In this document: positions 44,772 through 52,981 of the stretch, in pieces | How the letters are laid out: every line of letters begins with the position of its first letter | Position numbering within the stretch: the stretch's first letter is position 1 | Source: Dermatobacter hominis | GTDB taxonomy: Bacteria; Actinomycetota; Acidimicrobiia; Acidimicrobiales; Microtrichaceae | DNA length: 64,000 bases | Direction: 5' to 3' | NCBI RefSeq assembly: GCF_020715685.1 | Contig: NZ_CP085840.1 | Coordinates: forward strand, 1,488,001-1,552,000 | Translations under genes and position numbers: made by a program | The notes under the pieces: model-generated | Seen by the model: only the letters and a program-made list of their open reading frames with translations | Databases searched by the model: none | Told to the model about the DNA's origin: nothing

Positions 44772-44777
44772 TAGGGT
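44772..44777 (+). promoter_or_regulatory. -10 element TAGGGT upstream of the KimA-like gene
   Basis: TAGGGT lies 69 bases before the ATG at 44847. An A/T-rich patch, GAAGATTTCTTAACG, lies about 30-45 bases further upstream and could strengthen the promoter. Confidence 0.4.
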
Positions 44778-44846
44778 CACCGGCCGTCACGTCAACGAGC
44801 GCCCCTGGGCCGGGGCGCCGAACACGCACCGGAGCGAGCACCGCAG

Positions 44847-46868
44847 ATGGCATCCACCCTCAAACGGGTCCTGATCGGCCGGCCCCTCGCCAGCGACGAG
44901 GCGGACCACCAGCGGATCTCGAAGACGATCGGCCTGGCGGTCTTCTCGTCCGACGCCATCTCCTCCACGGCGTACGCCACGGGCGAGATCCTGATCGTGC
45001 TCGTCGGTGCGGCCGGCATGGTCCAGGCCAACGGCGAGCCGACCACGAACCTCCTGAAGCCGATCGCGGTGCTGGTCGTCATCCTGCTGGCGCTGGTGGC
45101 CAACTCGTACCGCGAGACGATCCACGCCTACCCCGACGGCGGCGGCGCCTACGTGGTGGCCCGCGAGAACCTCGGCGAGACCCCGTCGCTCGTCGCCGGC
45201 GCGTCGCTGCTCGTCGACTACGTCCTGACCGTCGCCGTGTCGATCGCCGCCGGCGTGCTCGCGCTCTACTCCTTCATCCCGTCGCTCGAGCGGTTCAGGG
45301 TCGAGCTCTGCCTGCTGTTCCTGATCATCCTCACGGTCGGCAACCTCCGCGGCGTCAAGGAGTCGGGGAAGGTCTTCTCGGTCCCGACCTACCTGTACAT
45401 CGGGATGCTGCTGCTCTTCATCGGCTGGGCGGGGGTGCAGCACTTCCGGGGCAACCTGCACGTCTTCGACCCGACGACGGCCGAGGCGGCCACATCGATC
45501 AAGCTGATCCAGGAGGAGCACGGGCCGTTCATCGGCGGCGTGTCGCTCTACATCTTCGCGAGGGCCTTCGCGTCGGGCGCCGTCGCGCTGTCGGGCGTCG
45601 AGGCCATCTCGAACGGCATCCCGGCCTTCCGCAAGCCGACCTCCAAGAACGCCGCGGCGACGCTCGGGTGGATGGCGGTGATCCTCGGCTCCACGTTCTT
45701 CATGATCAGCATCATCGCCTCGTGGATGCAGGTCGTCCCCGACGAGTCCCGCTCCGCGCTGGCGATCATGGGCGAGCGGGTGTTCGGCGACACCAACCCG
45801 CTCTTCTACGTGCTGCAGATCGCGACGATGGCGATCCTGATCCTGGCGGCCAACACCGCCTTCGCCGACTTCCCGCGGCTCGCGGCGATCATCGGCAAGG
45901 ACGGCTACCTGCCGCGGCAGTTCGCCAACCGCGGCGACCGGCTGGTGTTCTCGAACGGGATCCTGATCCTCGCCGGCGCGGCCGCCGTCCTGCTGATCGT
46001 CTTCAACGGCAACGTCACCCTGCTGATCCCGCTCTACGCCGTGGGCGTGTTCACGAGCTTCACGATCTCGCAGACCGGCATGGTGCGCCACCACTTCAAG
46101 GAGCGCCAGAAGGGCTGGAAGCTCTCGATGGTCAACTCGACCCTCGGGGCGATCGCCACGTTCATCGTGGCCGCGGTCGTGATCATCTCGAAGTTCACGA
46201 TCGGCGCCTGGATCATCGTGGTCCTCATCCCGTGCATCGTCGTGGCGTTCCGGGGCGTCCGCAGCCACTACAACCACGTCGCCCGCAGCCTCCGCGTGCC
46301 CGCCGACTTCCGGGCGCCCGAGACCGTGCCGCGCCACGGCGTGGTCGTGCTCGTCGGTGGCGTGAACCAGTCGTCGCTCGCCGCCATCCGCTATGCGCGA
46401 TCGGTCGGGTCCGAGGACGTGGTCGCGGTCACGGTCGCGATCGACGAGGAGGAGGCCGCCCGGGTCCGCGACGCCTGGGGCCGCTTCGGCCTGGCGATCC
46501 CGCTCGAGATCATCGAATCGCCGTTCCGCGACCTCACCCACACCGTCGTGGACTACCTGGACGAGCTCGACGCCCGATGGGACCACGACTACCTCACCGT
46601 GGTGATCCCCGAGTTCGTGCTGCCCCACTGGTGGCAGGGCGTCTTCCACAACCAGTCGGCGCTGGCGCTCAAGCTGGCCCTGAAGTTCCGCAAGGACACG
46701 GTCGTGGTCAACGTGCCGTTCCTGCTGCCCGAGGGCGAGGACGAGGTGCTGGCCGACATGGCGTCGATGGGCCTCGAGATGGGCGAGGAGTCGGGCCTGG
46801 CCGGTACGGGTCCGGACCAGCAGCCGACGATCGAGCGCATCGAGCCGGAGCGGAACCAGCCCGGGTAG
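44847..46868 (+). CDS. kimA: KimA-like potassium importer (APC superfamily)
   Basis: Membrane transporter of 673 residues with 12 helices and a cytoplasmic C-terminal USP-like domain. As I remember it, it resembles Bacillus KimA (YdaO) along its full length: LKRVLIGRPL at the start, SSDAISSTAYAT, YPDGGGAYVVARENLGE, LSGVEAISNGIPAF, AANTAFADFPRL and ISQTGMVRHHF. KimA takes up K+ with protons and is shut by c-di-AMP. The USP-like part (RHGVVVLVGGVNQSS onward) would be the regulatory domain. The C-terminal ~40 residues are a Glu/Pro-rich tail. Its TAG stop is part of the next gene's -10 element. Confidence 0.88.
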   Translation: MASTLKRVLIGRPLASDEADHQRISKTIGLAVFSSDAISSTAYATGEILIVLVGAAGMVQANGEPTTNLLKPIAVLVVILLALVANSYRETIHAYPDGGGAYVVARENLGETPSLVAGASLLVDYVLTVAVSIAAGVLALYSFIPSLERFRVELCLLFLIILTVGNLRGVKESGKVFSVPTYLYIGMLLLFIGWAGVQHFRGNLHVFDPTTAEAATSIKLIQEEHGPFIGGVSLYIFARAFASGAVALSGVEAISNGIPAFRKPTSKNAAATLGWMAVILGSTFFMISIIASWMQVVPDESRSALAIMGERVFGDTNPLFYVLQIATMAILILAANTAFADFPRLAAIIGKDGYLPRQFANRGDRLVFSNGILILAGAAAVLLIVFNGNVTLLIPLYAVGVFTSFTISQTGMVRHHFKERQKGWKLSMVNSTLGAIATFIVAAVVIISKFTIGAWIIVVLIPCIVVAFRGVRSHYNHVARSLRVPADFRAPETVPRHGVVVLVGGVNQSSLAAIRYARSVGSEDVVAVTVAIDEEEAARVRDAWGRFGLAIPLEIIESPFRDLTHTVVDYLDELDARWDHDYLTVVIPEFVLPHWWQGVFHNQSALALKLALKFRKDTVVVNVPFLLPEGEDEVLADMASMGLEMGEESGLAGTGPDQQPTIERIEPERNQPG

Positions 46869-46871
46869 CGT
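46866..46871 (+). promoter_or_regulatory. -10 element TAGCGT that includes the kimA stop codon
   Basis: TAGCGT ends 8 bases before the ATG at 46880; its first three bases are the TAG stop of the upstream gene. Confidence 0.55.
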
Positions 46872-46879
46872 CCTGGCCG

Positions 46880-47386
46880 ATGCTGGCGCAGGTGCCCATC
46901 CCCGCCCAGGTGCCGATCCCCGCCCAGGTGCCGATCCCCGCCCAGGTGCCGATCCCCGCCCAGGTGCCGATCCCCGCCCAGGTGCCGATCCCCGCCCAGG
47001 TGACGGTCGAGTTCGACCAGAGCACGAGCATCTTCGGCGGACCGGTCGAGACCGCGATCGCGGTGGCGCTGGCAGTCGTGATCGCCGTGTCGCTCTGGCG
47101 CGTGTTCACCAAGATGGGCCAGCAGGGCTGGACCGGGATCGTGCCGGTCCTCAACTTCGTCTCGATCGGGGTGCTGTCGGGACGGGCCTGGTGGTTCGGG
47201 GTGGTCACGATCGTCCCGTGCATCGGGCTCGTGTTCGTGATCCTGCTGCTCCACGACCTGGCCAAGCTGTTCGGCCACGGCGTCCCGTTCACGATCGGCC
47301 TGCTCGTGCTGCCGTTCGTCTTCCTGCCGGTGCTCGCCTTCGTGCCGTCCCAGCGCTACGTCGGACGTCGGGTCCGGGTCTTCTAG
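46880..47386 (+). CDS. Small membrane protein with N-terminal VPIPAQ repeats
   Basis: A 168-residue protein. Residues ~4-41 are six in-frame VPIPAQ units encoded by an 18-bp tandem repeat. The rest has three membrane helices (GPVETAIAVALAVVIAVSLW, VVTIVPCIGLVFVILLL, LLVLPFVFLPVLAFV) with WRVFTKMGQQGWTGIVPVLNF between them, as in DUF5684-type signal-peptidase-like membrane proteins. Function unknown. The start is fixed by the -10 element 8 bases upstream; a start after the repeats (GTG at 47000, VTVEF) would give a protein without them. The stop shares CTAG with the convergent YihY gene. Confidence 0.75.
   Translation: MLAQVPIPAQVPIPAQVPIPAQVPIPAQVPIPAQVPIPAQVTVEFDQSTSIFGGPVETAIAVALAVVIAVSLWRVFTKMGQQGWTGIVPVLNFVSIGVLSGRAWWFGVVTIVPCIGLVFVILLLHDLAKLFGHGVPFTIGLLVLPFVFLPVLAFVPSQRYVGRRVRVF
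46889..46996. repeat. 18-bp tandem repeat, six copies, in frame
   Basis: Six units of caggtgccgatccccgcc (first unit with one substitution) at 46889-46996. Length is a multiple of three, so copy-number change alters the protein without shifting frame. There are no spacers. Confidence 0.97.
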
Positions 47387-48522
47387 GTCCGGTCGCGGGC
47401 AGCCGCGGCGTCGGGCGGTCCGGCGTCAGCTGCGGGCTCCGGCTCGTCCGTCGGCGGAGGGGCCGGCTCCCGCGGCACGTCGATCGAGATGTCGGTCCCC
47501 CGCACCCGGACCTCGCGCTCCGACACGCTCGCGAACGCCTCGCGGTCGGCGTCGGTGAGGTGCCGGCCCGTCAGGCTGCGCGGCCAACGGCGCTCGTACA
47601 GCACGGAGCTGAGCTCGTTCGCGTAGAGGTACAGCGTGCCCAGCAGGTACGCCCACGACAGCAGGCCGAACACGACGACGAACACGCCGTAGGTGTCGGA
47701 GCTCTGCACGACGAAGCGGTCGACGTACCACTCCGCCAGCGACAGCAGGACGTACCACGAGAGGCCGACGAACAGGGCGCCGGGCAGCTGCCACCAGATC
47801 GGCACCTTCCGCGAGCACAGCAGCCAGTGCAGCCCGAGGTAGCAGAGGCCGCCCGCGAGCACGGGGAGCAGCACCTCGACGACCGCGCCCAGGAACGTCG
47901 GCAGGTCGAACCACGCCCGCGATCCGGACAGCACCAAGCAGCCGCCGAGCAGCAGGGCGGCCGGCACCGACCGGCCCCGCCGCACGAACCAGTTGGGGCG
48001 GTCGTACACCGGCACACCCCAGACGGTGTTGAGCAGCTCCTGCAACGTCTCGAGCAGGCCGAGCCCTGCCCACAGCGAGACCAGCACCGAGCCGATCACC
48101 ACCACGAGGCTGCCGCCGACGTCGGCCTTCAGCACCTCGTTGCCGATGATCGGGACGTCGCCGAGCGTCGAGCCGATCAGCTCGTCCCGCAGCTCCTCGT
48201 TGTCCTGCACGAGCAGCCCGACGACGTTGACGAAGGCGAGCAGCAGCGGGAAGGCGGCGAAGAAGCCGCGGTAGGTCAGGATCATGGCCAGCTGGCCGCC
48301 GCGGTCCTCGCCGTACTTCTTGGTGACCGCGAGCCCGACCGCGACCGGAGGGGTGCGCCGCTGGACGGCGTCGAGGCGGTCGGTGACCCGGTCGATCAGG
48401 TTGGGCCGGGGTGCCTCGTCGGCGGCGCCCGCACCGTCGTCGTCGCTCCCGATCGGCCGCTCCCGGTCCGAGGCGTCGCCGTCGGTCGGCACCGCCTGCT
48501 CCCGGTCCTCCTGCGTCGCCAC
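47383..48522 (-). CDS. YihY/BrkB family membrane protein
   Basis: Membrane protein of 379 residues with six helices in the centre. Family blocks are GGQLAMILTYRGFFAAFPLLLAF split over the first helix, LQELLNTVWGVP and LLSWAYLLGTLYLYANELSSVL. The function of the family is unsettled. The N- and C-terminal ~50 residues are acidic and disordered. GTG at 48522 has TACGTT 6 bases upstream and no ribosome binding site. The stop codons of this gene and the convergent one share the four bases CTAG (47383-47386). Confidence 0.88.
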   Translation of the reverse strand: MATQEDREQAVPTDGDASDRERPIGSDDDGAGAADEAPRPNLIDRVTDRLDAVQRRTPPVAVGLAVTKKYGEDRGGQLAMILTYRGFFAAFPLLLAFVNVVGLLVQDNEELRDELIGSTLGDVPIIGNEVLKADVGGSLVVVIGSVLVSLWAGLGLLETLQELLNTVWGVPVYDRPNWFVRRGRSVPAALLLGGCLVLSGSRAWFDLPTFLGAVVEVLLPVLAGGLCYLGLHWLLCSRKVPIWWQLPGALFVGLSWYVLLSLAEWYVDRFVVQSSDTYGVFVVVFGLLSWAYLLGTLYLYANELSSVLYERRWPRSLTGRHLTDADREAFASVSEREVRVRGTDISIDVPREPAPPPTDEPEPAADAGPPDAAAARDRT

Positions 48523-48528
48523 CGCTGG

Positions 48529-48534
48529 AACGTA
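48529..48534 (-). promoter_or_regulatory. -10 element TACGTT, leaderless promoter
   Basis: On the minus strand TACGTT ends 6 bases before the GTG at 48522. Confidence 0.6.
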
Positions 48535-48607
48535 CCCGCCGCACGGGCCTCACCCGAGGGTCACCTCGAGTTCACCTGCGCGCCGGGTGCGGCCGAGGAG
48601 CGTCCTG

Positions 48608-48613
48608 TACCCT
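48608..48613 (+). promoter_or_regulatory. -10 element TACCCT of the ftsX operon
   Basis: TACCCT at 48608-48613 is the best plus-strand -10 between the YihY start and ftsX; the ftsX start is 131 bases downstream. Confidence 0.35.
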
Positions 48614-48744
48614 CGCGGCCCGTACCGATCAGCGGATCGGTGGGGTTGGAGATTCCGCTACGGATCCGGGCCGGATCGGCCGATGACTGCGGGGACCAGG
48701 CTCGGCAGGGCCTGCAGGTCCAGGTTCTGGGAGACCTTTCGCGC
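48614..48744 (+). other. Long structured 5' leader of ftsX
   Basis: About 130 bases without a supported gene. Contains CCGATCAGCGGATCGG and GGATCCGGGCCGGATCGG, which can fold into stems, and ends with the ribosome binding site GGGAG about 12 bases before the GTG. No known riboswitch was recognised. Confidence 0.35.
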
Positions 48745-49860
48745 GTGCCTGACAACGACGAACAGCTGACGGTCGACGTCGTCGACGAGGGCTTCCGCCC
48801 CGACGGCCCCGAGGCGTCCGACGCGAGCGCCGGCGACGCGCAGGCCGCCGGCGTCGCGGTGGACCTCGCCGATCTCGCCGTCATGCTCGACACCGACGAC
48901 GACCGCGCCATCACCTCGTTCCTCACCGGCGAGGCGGCGATGGTGTCGCTGCGCGAGCGGCCGTGGACGCGCTTCGCCTCGATGGCGGCCTACGCGTTCC
49001 GCGACGCCCTCCGGGGGATCCGGCGCCGGCCCGCGCTCGCCGCCTCGGCCGCGCTCACCGTGTCGCTGTGCGCCCTGCTCGCAGGTGGGGCGGCGATCGC
49101 CCGCGCCGGCGTCGACGCGACGATGGCCCGCTGGGCCGACGGCGTCGAGTTCGTGGTCTACCTCCAGCCGGGCGCCACCTCGTCCGACATCGACCGCGTC
49201 GGCGACGAGCTGCGCGAGGCGGACGGCGTCCGCGACGTGACCGCCGTGTCGCAGGCGGAGGCGTTCGAGGAGTACCAGCGGCTCTACGCGGACGAGGCGA
49301 CGATGGTCGAGGCGGTCACGCCCGACCTGCTGCCGCCGTCGTTCCGCGTCGCGCCCGACGACGCCGATCCCGGCCTCATCCAGCGCATCACCCGCCCGCT
49401 GGCGTCGGACCCCGACATCTACCAGGTGGTCACCGCCGACGACGCCGTGCAGGACGTCCGCGACCTCTCCGGTGCGGTGTCGGGCTTCGGCACCTGGCTC
49501 GCGGTCGTGCTCGGCGTGGTCGGGATCGTCCTGTCGGCCACGATGATCCGCTCGTCGATCGCCTCCCGCCAGAAGGAGATCGACATGATGCGGTCCTTCG
49601 GCGCGGGCCGCAGCTACATCGCCGCCCCGGTCGCGATCGAGGGCGTGCTCATCGGCGTCATCGGTGCGGGGGTCGCCGCGATCGGACTCGCGATCGCCAT
49701 GAGCCGGGCGACGACCTCCGACAGCTCCGTCGTCACGTCGCTCCTGCCGCCCTCGTCCGAGGCGCGGTCCGTCGTGATCGCCGTCTTCTTCGTGACGGTC
49801 CTCGTGTGCACCGCCGTGTCGGTCCTGACCACGGCCAACGCGCTGCGGAAGGCCCGATGA
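48745..49860 (+). CDS. ftsX: FtsX-like cell division protein
   Basis: Membrane protein of 371 residues. Four helices follow the FtsX plan: one after AYAFRDALRGIRRRPALA, an outer domain with VEFVVYLQPGATSSDIDRVG and VTAVSQAEAFEEYQRL, then three C-terminal helices. FtsX with FtsE activates wall hydrolases at the septum. About 75 acidic residues precede the normal FtsX start; their codons have the GC3 bias of real genes, so they are probably translated. No ftsE gene is adjacent: the upstream gene is YihY on the other strand. ATGA overlap with the M23 gene couples transporter and hydrolase. Confidence 0.9.
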   Translation: MPDNDEQLTVDVVDEGFRPDGPEASDASAGDAQAAGVAVDLADLAVMLDTDDDRAITSFLTGEAAMVSLRERPWTRFASMAAYAFRDALRGIRRRPALAASAALTVSLCALLAGGAAIARAGVDATMARWADGVEFVVYLQPGATSSDIDRVGDELREADGVRDVTAVSQAEAFEEYQRLYADEATMVEAVTPDLLPPSFRVAPDDADPGLIQRITRPLASDPDIYQVVTADDAVQDVRDLSGAVSGFGTWLAVVLGVVGIVLSATMIRSSIASRQKEIDMMRSFGAGRSYIAAPVAIEGVLIGVIGAGVAAIGLAIAMSRATTSDSSVVTSLLPPSSEARSVVIAVFFVTVLVCTAVSVLTTANALRKAR

Positions 49861-51191
49861 AGCGCCTCGGGGTCGTCGCCGCACTGGTGGTGTGCCTCGC
49901 CGCCGGCGTCGCCTTCGGCCCGGTGTCGTCCGCGCAGGAGCCCTCGACCACGTCGACCACGAGCTCCGTCCCCGCCGGCTCCTCGACCACCACGACCGTC
50001 GACCCGACGTCGACGACGACGACCGCACCCGAGGGCTCCACCTCGGTGCCCACCGAGACCACGTCGACGTTGCCCCCGGGCGTCGTCCCGCCGATCGACC
50101 CGTCGGTCCCGCTGCCCCCTGACGGCGGCATCCCGCACGAGGACGAGGAGTTCGAGGACCCGACGACGGGCATCACGCCGAAGGGCCCGTGGGACGGCGT
50201 CGGCATCACCAACCCGGTGCTCGCCGGGCTCAAGGCGCAGGTCGACCTGACGCAGAACCGCCTCGTGGCCGCGCAGGCCGCCGTCGCCCAGGCCGAGGCC
50301 ACCCTCGCCGCCGCGCAGACCGACCGGGCCTCGATCGAGGGGGCGCACAAGGAGGCCGCCGAGCGCTACGCCGCGGTCCGCGACCGCTTCACCCGGCGGG
50401 TCGCCGCCTCGTACGTCGCCGCCGGCCAGCCGGAGCTCCGGCTCCGCCCGGGCCGGGACCTCTCCGCCGAGGCCGACCGCGTCGTCCTCCCCGGCGTCGT
50501 GACCGACTCCGACCGCGTGCTGGCCGACGACTACCTCGAGCAGCGGGAGCAGGTCGGCGAGCGGCTCCGCACGACGATCGAGCAGGAGACGGCGTCGACC
50601 CAGGCCCTCGACACGGCCCGCCAGGCGCTCGTCGCCGCCGAGGCCGCGGCCACCGAGGCCGAGCGCCAGATGGCCGCCACGCCCGCCGTCATCCCCGGGT
50701 TCGTCTTCCCGGTCGCCGGTCCGACGAGCTTCATCTCGAGCTTCGGCTTCTGCCGCGACGGCTGCAGCCGCTCGCACCAGGGCAACGACCTCTTCGCCCG
50801 GGCCGGCACGCCGGTCGTCGCCGTCGAGGACGGCTGGGTGGAGAAGGTCGGCACCAACCGCCTCGGCGGCCTGACGGTCTGGACCCGGGGTCGGAGCGGC
50901 TACCGCTACTACTACGCCCACCTGCGCGACTGGGCACCGCTCGTCCCGGGCCAGGAGATCACCGCGGGCACGGTCGTGGGCACGGTCGGCAACACCGGCA
51001 ACGCCGCCACGACGCCGTCGCACCTCCACTTCGAGATCCACCCGGGCAACGCCGCGGCGATCGACCCGTACCCGATCCTGCTTCGGGCCCCGCGGGTGAC
51101 GCTGACGCCCGAGCAGGTCGCGGCGGCGGCCGGCTGGTCGCTGCAGCAGGCGACGCTGAACCAGGTGGCCCCGCCCCCGCCCGGCGGCTGA
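49857..51191 (+). CDS. Secreted M23 peptidase with coiled coil (EnvC/RipC-like role)
   Basis: Exported protein of 444 residues. A signal peptide (MKRLGVVAALVVCLAAGVAF, cut near SSAQ) is followed by a Thr/Ser/Pro-rich linker of ~60 residues, then a coiled coil (~120-280, LKAQVDLTQNRLVAAQ and AEATLAAAQTDR). The C-terminal M23 LytM domain shows SFGFCRDGCSRSHQGNDLFA (first Zn His and Asp) and SHLHFEIHPG (HxH). The extra Cys pair in the first metal loop is unusual. Coupling to ftsX (ATGA) suggests it is the hydrolase or hydrolase activator driven by FtsEX. Confidence 0.9.
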   Translation: MKRLGVVAALVVCLAAGVAFGPVSSAQEPSTTSTTSSVPAGSSTTTTVDPTSTTTTAPEGSTSVPTETTSTLPPGVVPPIDPSVPLPPDGGIPHEDEEFEDPTTGITPKGPWDGVGITNPVLAGLKAQVDLTQNRLVAAQAAVAQAEATLAAAQTDRASIEGAHKEAAERYAAVRDRFTRRVAASYVAAGQPELRLRPGRDLSAEADRVVLPGVVTDSDRVLADDYLEQREQVGERLRTTIEQETASTQALDTARQALVAAEAAATEAERQMAATPAVIPGFVFPVAGPTSFISSFGFCRDGCSRSHQGNDLFARAGTPVVAVEDGWVEKVGTNRLGGLTVWTRGRSGYRYYYAHLRDWAPLVPGQEITAGTVVGTVGNTGNAATTPSHLHFEIHPGNAAAIDPYPILLRAPRVTLTPEQVAAAAGWSLQQATLNQVAPPPPGG

Positions 51192-51201
51192 CGCACCGCC
51201 C

Positions 51202-51250
51202 ACCCTGCCGGCGTGCCCCGCCGGACCTACCCTGCCGGCGTGCCCCGCCG
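51202..51250. repeat. 22-bp direct repeat covering the serine hydrolase promoter and start
   Basis: The 22 bases at 51202-51223 recur exactly at 51229-51250 (period 27, nine codons). Both copies contain a GTG; the first has CACCCT and the second TACCCT in front of it. Confidence 0.95.
51228..51233 (+). promoter_or_regulatory. -10 element TACCCT, leaderless promoter
   Basis: TACCCT ends 6 bases before the GTG at 51240. The upstream repeat copy has CACCCT 6 bases before an in-frame GTG at 51213. Confidence 0.55.
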
Positions 51251-52433
51251 ACTCCCGCTCGTCGCCCTGCTCGCCGCCCCGCTCGTGGCCGGCGCGCTGG
51301 TCGTCGCCGCGTGCTCGGGAGGCGACGGCGCCGCCGGCGCCGACCGCACGACCTCGTCCGCGGGCGGTCCGACGAGCCCGACGCCGGACCAGGACCTGAG
51401 GTTCCCCGGTCGGGCCTGGGCCACGGCCACCGCGGCGGACGCCGGCATGGACCAGGCCGCGCTGGACCGACTCGGCGCGCAGGCGGCGGCCGCGGGCTCC
51501 GAGTGCGTGGTCGTCACGAAGGACGGCGAGGTGGTGTACGACGCGGACTGGCCCGGTCCGACGACCGCGCCGCGCGAGGCCTTCTCGGTCACGAAGTCCC
51601 TCACCAGCATCCTGGTCGGCATCGCGCAGCGCGACGGCGACCTCTCGGTCACCGACGAGGTGTCCGAGTACGTCCCGCAGTGGAAGGGCACCCCGTCGGA
51701 GCACGTCACGATCGAGGACGTGCTGTCGAACACGTCGGGTCGGGAGTGGAGCCTGGCGATCGACTACGGCTCGATGGTCCTCCGGGCGCCGGACAAGACC
51801 GCGTTCGCCATCGGGCTGGGCCAGGCCGCGGACCCCGGCACCGTCTGGGCGTACAACAACAGCGCGATCCAGGTGCTCGGCGCGGTGCTGCTCGCGGCCA
51901 CGGGCGTCCCCGCCTCGGAGTACGCGCAGCAGCAGGTGTTCGGGCCGCTGGGCATGGCGGACTCGACCCTGCGGGCCGACGGTTCGGGTGGCTCGCTGAC
52001 GTTCATGGGGCTGCAGACGACGTGCCTCGACCTTGCGCGCATGGGCCTGCTGATGCTCGCCGACGGCACCTGGGGTTCCGGCGAGGACGCCACCGAGGTG
52101 CTCCCGCACTCGTACGTCGAGGACTCGACCAGCCGGTCCTCCTCGGCGCTCAACGCGGCCTACGGCTGGCTGTGGTGGCTCAACCGCCCGGGGCTCGTTG
52201 CGTCGCCGACGGCCGCAGTGACCGCCGGCGACACCGGTGGCACGCACGAGGGCCAGCTCGTGCCCGGCGCACCCGACGACGCGTTCTGGGCGCTCGGCTT
52301 CCAGGGCCAGTACGTGGCGGTCGTCCCCGAGGACGGCATCGTGGCCGTCCGGCTCGGGGCCGAGCCCCCCGACGACCCGCCGTTCGGCGTCGCCGAGTTC
52401 ACCGACGGCGTGCTCGACGCCGTCGTCCGCTGA
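51240..52433 (+). CDS. Serine hydrolase, beta-lactamase (class C-like) family lipoprotein
   Basis: Exported lipoprotein of 397 residues. The signal ends LVVAAC. The beta-lactamase/DD-peptidase-like domain has SVTKSLTS (nucleophile Ser and Lys), YNNSAIQ (YxN) and a C-terminal GGTHEG region. Such proteins act as DD-peptidases, esterases or lactamases; which one is not clear. GTG at 51240 is chosen because of the -10 element 6 bases upstream; an in-frame GTG at 51213, created by the 27-bp duplication, would add nine residues (VPRRTYPAG). Confidence 0.88.
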   Translation: MPRRLPLVALLAAPLVAGALVVAACSGGDGAAGADRTTSSAGGPTSPTPDQDLRFPGRAWATATAADAGMDQAALDRLGAQAAAAGSECVVVTKDGEVVYDADWPGPTTAPREAFSVTKSLTSILVGIAQRDGDLSVTDEVSEYVPQWKGTPSEHVTIEDVLSNTSGREWSLAIDYGSMVLRAPDKTAFAIGLGQAADPGTVWAYNNSAIQVLGAVLLAATGVPASEYAQQQVFGPLGMADSTLRADGSGGSLTFMGLQTTCLDLARMGLLMLADGTWGSGEDATEVLPHSYVEDSTSRSSSALNAAYGWLWWLNRPGLVASPTAAVTAGDTGGTHEGQLVPGAPDDAFWALGFQGQYVAVVPEDGIVAVRLGAEPPDDPPFGVAEFTDGVLDAVVR

Positions 52434-52439
52434 AGGCGC

Positions 52440-52958
52440 TCAGCGCCGGATCTCGATCAGCAGCACCCACGCCTGGGCGGTGCCGCTGAGCACGGCGGCG
52501 AGCACGGCGGGGGCGAGCCACGCCAGCCCGCCGATCGTGCCGGTGCCGATGCCGATCCCCGCCAGGAGCAGCGACACCACGAGGACCGTGAGCGGGCCGC
52601 CCGTGCCGATCAGCCACTGTCGCACCGTCTGGCCGCCCTGCGTCGGCCGGTAGCCGAGCCGGTCCAGCAGCACCCAGCCCAGCGCGACGGCCAGCACCAC
52701 GAGCTCGACTGCGAGGACCGTGTCGGACTGCCCGGGGATCAGCAGCACGATCGCGAGGACCAAGGGGCTCAGCATCGTGATCAGCGCCCCCGCGGCCCGG
52801 GGCGGCAGGTCGTCGAACTTCAGGATCTGGTCCACGTTGATCGACATGGCCACGATCAGCAGACCTGCCAGCGCGGCGGCGGCGCCGCCGATCATGAGGG
52901 CGAAGTCGTGCCAGGCCTCGATCGCGTAGGTACCGGTCATCGGCGCATTCTCGCTCAT
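52440..52958 (-). CDS. Four-helix membrane protein, unknown
   Basis: Membrane protein of 172 residues with about five helices. After MSENAPMTGTYAIEAWHDFAL comes MIGGAAAALAGLLIVAMSINV, a layout seen in uncharacterised actinobacterial membrane proteins. No catalytic motif is visible. ATG at 52958 is chosen; ATG at 52940 (MTGTYAIE) is equally possible. It lies 23 bp downstream of the DUF1345-like gene on the same strand. Confidence 0.7.
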   Translation of the reverse strand: MSENAPMTGTYAIEAWHDFALMIGGAAAALAGLLIVAMSINVDQILKFDDLPPRAAGALITMLSPLVLAIVLLIPGQSDTVLAVELVVLAVALGWVLLDRLGYRPTQGGQTVRQWLIGTGGPLTVLVVSLLLAGIGIGTGTIGGLAWLAPAVLAAVLSGTAQAWVLLIEIRR

Positions 52959-52981
52959 CCCGCTGCCCGGGCCGGGAACCG

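Noticed and set aside
44707-44846. c-di-AMP (ydaO-type) riboswitch upstream of the KimA-like gene
   Set aside because: The 140-base gap is short and I could not find the conserved ydaO sequence blocks; a covariance-model search would decide.
46889-46996. CRISPR or untranslated repeat
   Set aside because: Units are contiguous, 18 bp long and in frame with a membrane protein.
48614-48744. tmRNA or other known RNA in the ftsX leader, suggested by the usual ftsX-smpB-ssrA linkage
   Set aside because: No tRNA-like ends or tag peptide frame were seen, and no smpB gene is adjacent.
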